Shown: positions 58,729-60,036 of the stretch, piece after piece
Position numbering within the stretch: position 1 is the stretch's first letter
Layout of the letters: every line of letters begins with the position of its first letter
DNA from: a virus
DNA length: 60,036 nt
IMG/VR virus record: IMGVR_UViG_3300017605_000626
Location: 64,001 to 124,036 of that record
Direction: 5' to 3' (one strand)
Notes under the pieces: generated by a model
The model's database searches: none
The model's input: only the letters and a program-made list of their open reading frames with translations
Told to the model about the DNA's origin: nothing
Position numbers and translations under genes: made by a program

Positions 58729-59425
58729 TTAAAAACGCCATAATTTTATTATAGATGTCAGGATGAAAAAATTTTTTTATTTCTTTTAATGATAAGTTTT
58801 GTTTAACCGTGTTAAATTTATTGGTACATAAAACTACATTTCCTATAATGTACCCGTTTTCTGGAATTATTTTGTCTATTGATAATTTTTCCCAATCTTT
58901 TATTGAACTTACTTTTAATTTTAATTTTTTTCCAGTATAGAAACATCTTCCATTTTGTTTTTTGTATAGGCTTAGCAAATACTCTGGAGTTATATTTAAA
59001 TTAGAACTTCTAGATTTTAAAGTGCTTATACGTTGTCCAAAGTATCCTATAGGGTCTTTTGCATATCTTTTTTTGTCTCTTTGATACTCACAACCTATAC
59101 AATGAGATCTATAATAAAATTTTATTTCTGGGTAAGGATGGTTTGTTGGTAATTTTCTTTCTTTTTGAATTGAAAACCTATCTAAAGGCAGTGTTTTATT
59201 ACAAGCTTTACATTTTATTTTATCTATGGCTATAAAATTAGGGCCTTGGTGCGGTGTTTTGCCTAATTTGAACGCACTTAATTTTTTATTTTTCTCTAAC
59301 CATGTCCCTACTGTTTTTCCGTCAATACCGAATTTTTTCGCTATAGCACGATTTGTTAGTCCTTTTTCATTTTCTAGTAATACTTGTTTTACTATTTCTT
59401 TTTTATTAAAAATTTTTCTTCCCAT
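58712..59425 (-). CDS. HNH endonuclease with N-terminal HTH
   Basis: The 237 residues start with an HTH (GLTNRAIAKKFGIDGKTVGT), followed by a zinc part CKACNKTL ... HCIGCEYQR and an HNH-type nuclease (QNGRCFYTGKKLKL, LSIDKIIPENGYIIGNVVLC, NKFNTVKQ). The gene has a promoter eight bases before its ATG and no ribosome site, so its mRNA would be leaderless. It is probably a mobile endonuclease. Confidence 0.8.
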   Translation of the reverse strand: MGRKIFNKKEIVKQVLLENEKGLTNRAIAKKFGIDGKTVGTWLEKNKKLSAFKLGKTPHQGPNFIAIDKIKCKACNKTLPLDRFSIQKERKLPTNHPYPEIKFYYRSHCIGCEYQRDKKRYAKDPIGYFGQRISTLKSRSSNLNITPEYLLSLYKKQNGRCFYTGKKLKLKVSSIKDWEKLSIDKIIPENGYIIGNVVLCTNKFNTVKQNLSLKEIKKFFHPDIYNKIMAFLNETTN

Positions 59426-59433
59426 TACTTATT

Positions 59434-59462
59434 ATTATATTAATTAGAACAAAGTTTGCCAA
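59434..59462 (-). promoter_or_regulatory. Strong sigma-70-like promoter for the HNH gene
   Basis: On the - strand TTGGCA (59462-59457) and a perfect TATAAT (59439-59434) are 17 bases apart. The -10 box ends eight bases before the ATG, so transcription should start at or next to the start codon. Confidence 0.7.
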
Positions 59463-59599
59463 TGGTCGGAAGTTTCGTGGTCTTCCTAATGTTTTTATTT
59501 ACTTGTTGACTACCTAGTTTACCTCTAGAACAAGATGCCAGACATTAAACTGGTTGCTGTAATTGGTGAGATAATCCATCAACGTCGGCTCTAATCTTT

Positions 59600-59842
59600 C
59601 TATATAACCTTTATAGTCTCCGCTAAGAAAGTATTTTCTGTAAGAAATCCTGAGCATTCTACTTCTTTTCCTATGTATTGATTTAATTCTACATCACCAA
59701 ACACTGGTCCAGTTTTTCTTCTAAGTACTAGTCTTATACCGTCTTCATCAATAAAATGAGCTTTTCTTTCACTTTTACTTCCTTTACCGTATATATCATA
59801 ACTGACCATTCCCGTTATTACACACTTAATTGGTTTAGCCAT
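59600..59842 (-). CDS. Small OB-fold-like protein
   Basis: The 80 residues are beta-rich (KCVITGMVSYDIYGKGSKSE, LVLRRKTGPVFGD, IGKEVECSGFLTENTFLAET) and look like a small OB-fold barrel. Similar uncharacterised proteins occur in phages and bacteria. Nucleic-acid binding is possible. AAAGGAATA lies before the ATG. Confidence 0.55.
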   Translation of the reverse strand: MAKPIKCVITGMVSYDIYGKGSKSERKAHFIDEDGIRLVLRRKTGPVFGDVELNQYIGKEVECSGFLTENTFLAETIKVI

Positions 59843-59928
59843 TGTATTCCTTTGTATTAATTAGAGCAAGTTAATTACGAGCATTTTTATCCCCTGAAGA
59901 TAACGGTAACAATTCGGTTCTAATTCAT

Positions 59929-60036
59929 TTATCCTTTCTTATTTAATCCTTCTAGGAACTTTTTCCAATAATCTTCTACACTTCTTGGTGGTCTAACATT
60001 GACTTCAGGATTGTCAATAACAAATTGTTCATGCCG
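59929..60036 (-). CDS. C-terminal end of an unknown protein (partial)
   Basis: The frame enters from the right edge and encodes HEQFVIDNPEVNVRPPRSVE and a short charged end before the TAA at 59929-59931. Too little is visible for identification. Confidence 0.5.
   Translation of the reverse strand, partial: RHEQFVIDNPEVNVRPPRSVEDYWKKFLEGLNKKG

Noticed and set aside
1-60036. Lysogeny functions, CRISPR arrays or insertion sequences
   Set aside because: No integrase, repressor, transposase, or regularly spaced repeats were found in the window.

Overview
The window is a contiguous piece of a large, AT-rich tailed-phage genome (Caudoviricetes). The upstream half (about 0-36.3 kb, + strand) is a morphogenesis operon in the usual order: portal, scaffold, major capsid protein, connector/stopper/terminator proteins, one tail-tube protein, a G/GT tail-chaperone pair with a -1 frameshift site, a 2450-residue tape measure, a tail hub/tip protein and a 9-kb array of fibre proteins. 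There is one tube gene, a very long tape measure and no sheath or contractile baseplate gene, so the morphology should be a long non-contractile (siphovirus-like) tail, roughly 0.37 micrometre by the usual ~1.5 angstrom per residue rule. The host cannot be named. A single-domain M15-type endolysin fits a Gram-negative host, but this is inference.

The fibre array (22.2-31.9 kb) combines right-handed beta-helix, LamG, Ig-like, FN3-like and Kre9/KNH-like domains. It is unusual because recognisable domains are cut across adjacent reading frames: a beta-helix 'D-DG-R-DIGA-E' end cap opens three separate frames, one Ig fold is split by a frame change, and one beta-helix appears to be resumed after an FN3-bearing frame. 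After the fibres come a coiled-coil membrane-anchored protein, a stand-alone three-helix protein resembling the ethylene-receptor membrane domain with its CxxxH copper motif, a DEDD exonuclease with a zinc ribbon, a dNMP kinase and small proteins.

From 36.3 kb to the end everything is on the - strand, converging on the structural operon with a 14-bp gene overlap. The 36.3-52.1 kb part is a glycan island: a dehydratase/epimerase, an RmlD-like reductase and a UDP-GlcNAc 2-epimerase (together a complete UDP-L-RhaNAc/L-QuiNAc or L-FucNAc type route), two methyltransferase-like proteins, and seven glycosyltransferases including a GT11 alpha-1,2-fucosyltransferase, a GT6 (ABO blood-group-type) transferase and a GT25. 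Two more glycosyltransferases (one cut by the window edge) sit beside the portal. The island is interspersed with tiny zinc-binding proteins, a calcineurin-like phosphoesterase and homing endonucleases.

The 52-60 kb part holds an M15 endolysin, an HD-domain protein, and a tRNA array (15 tRNA genes plus one decayed tRNA-Glu) interleaved with very small proteins, a MazG-like protein and two more HNH endonucleases. The tRNAs have encoded CCA ends; several break near-universal rules (C33, C55, a D-arm-less tRNA-Tyr). No integrase, repressor, CRISPR array, terminase or polymerase is visible here. No stretch longer than 300 bases lacks a gene.
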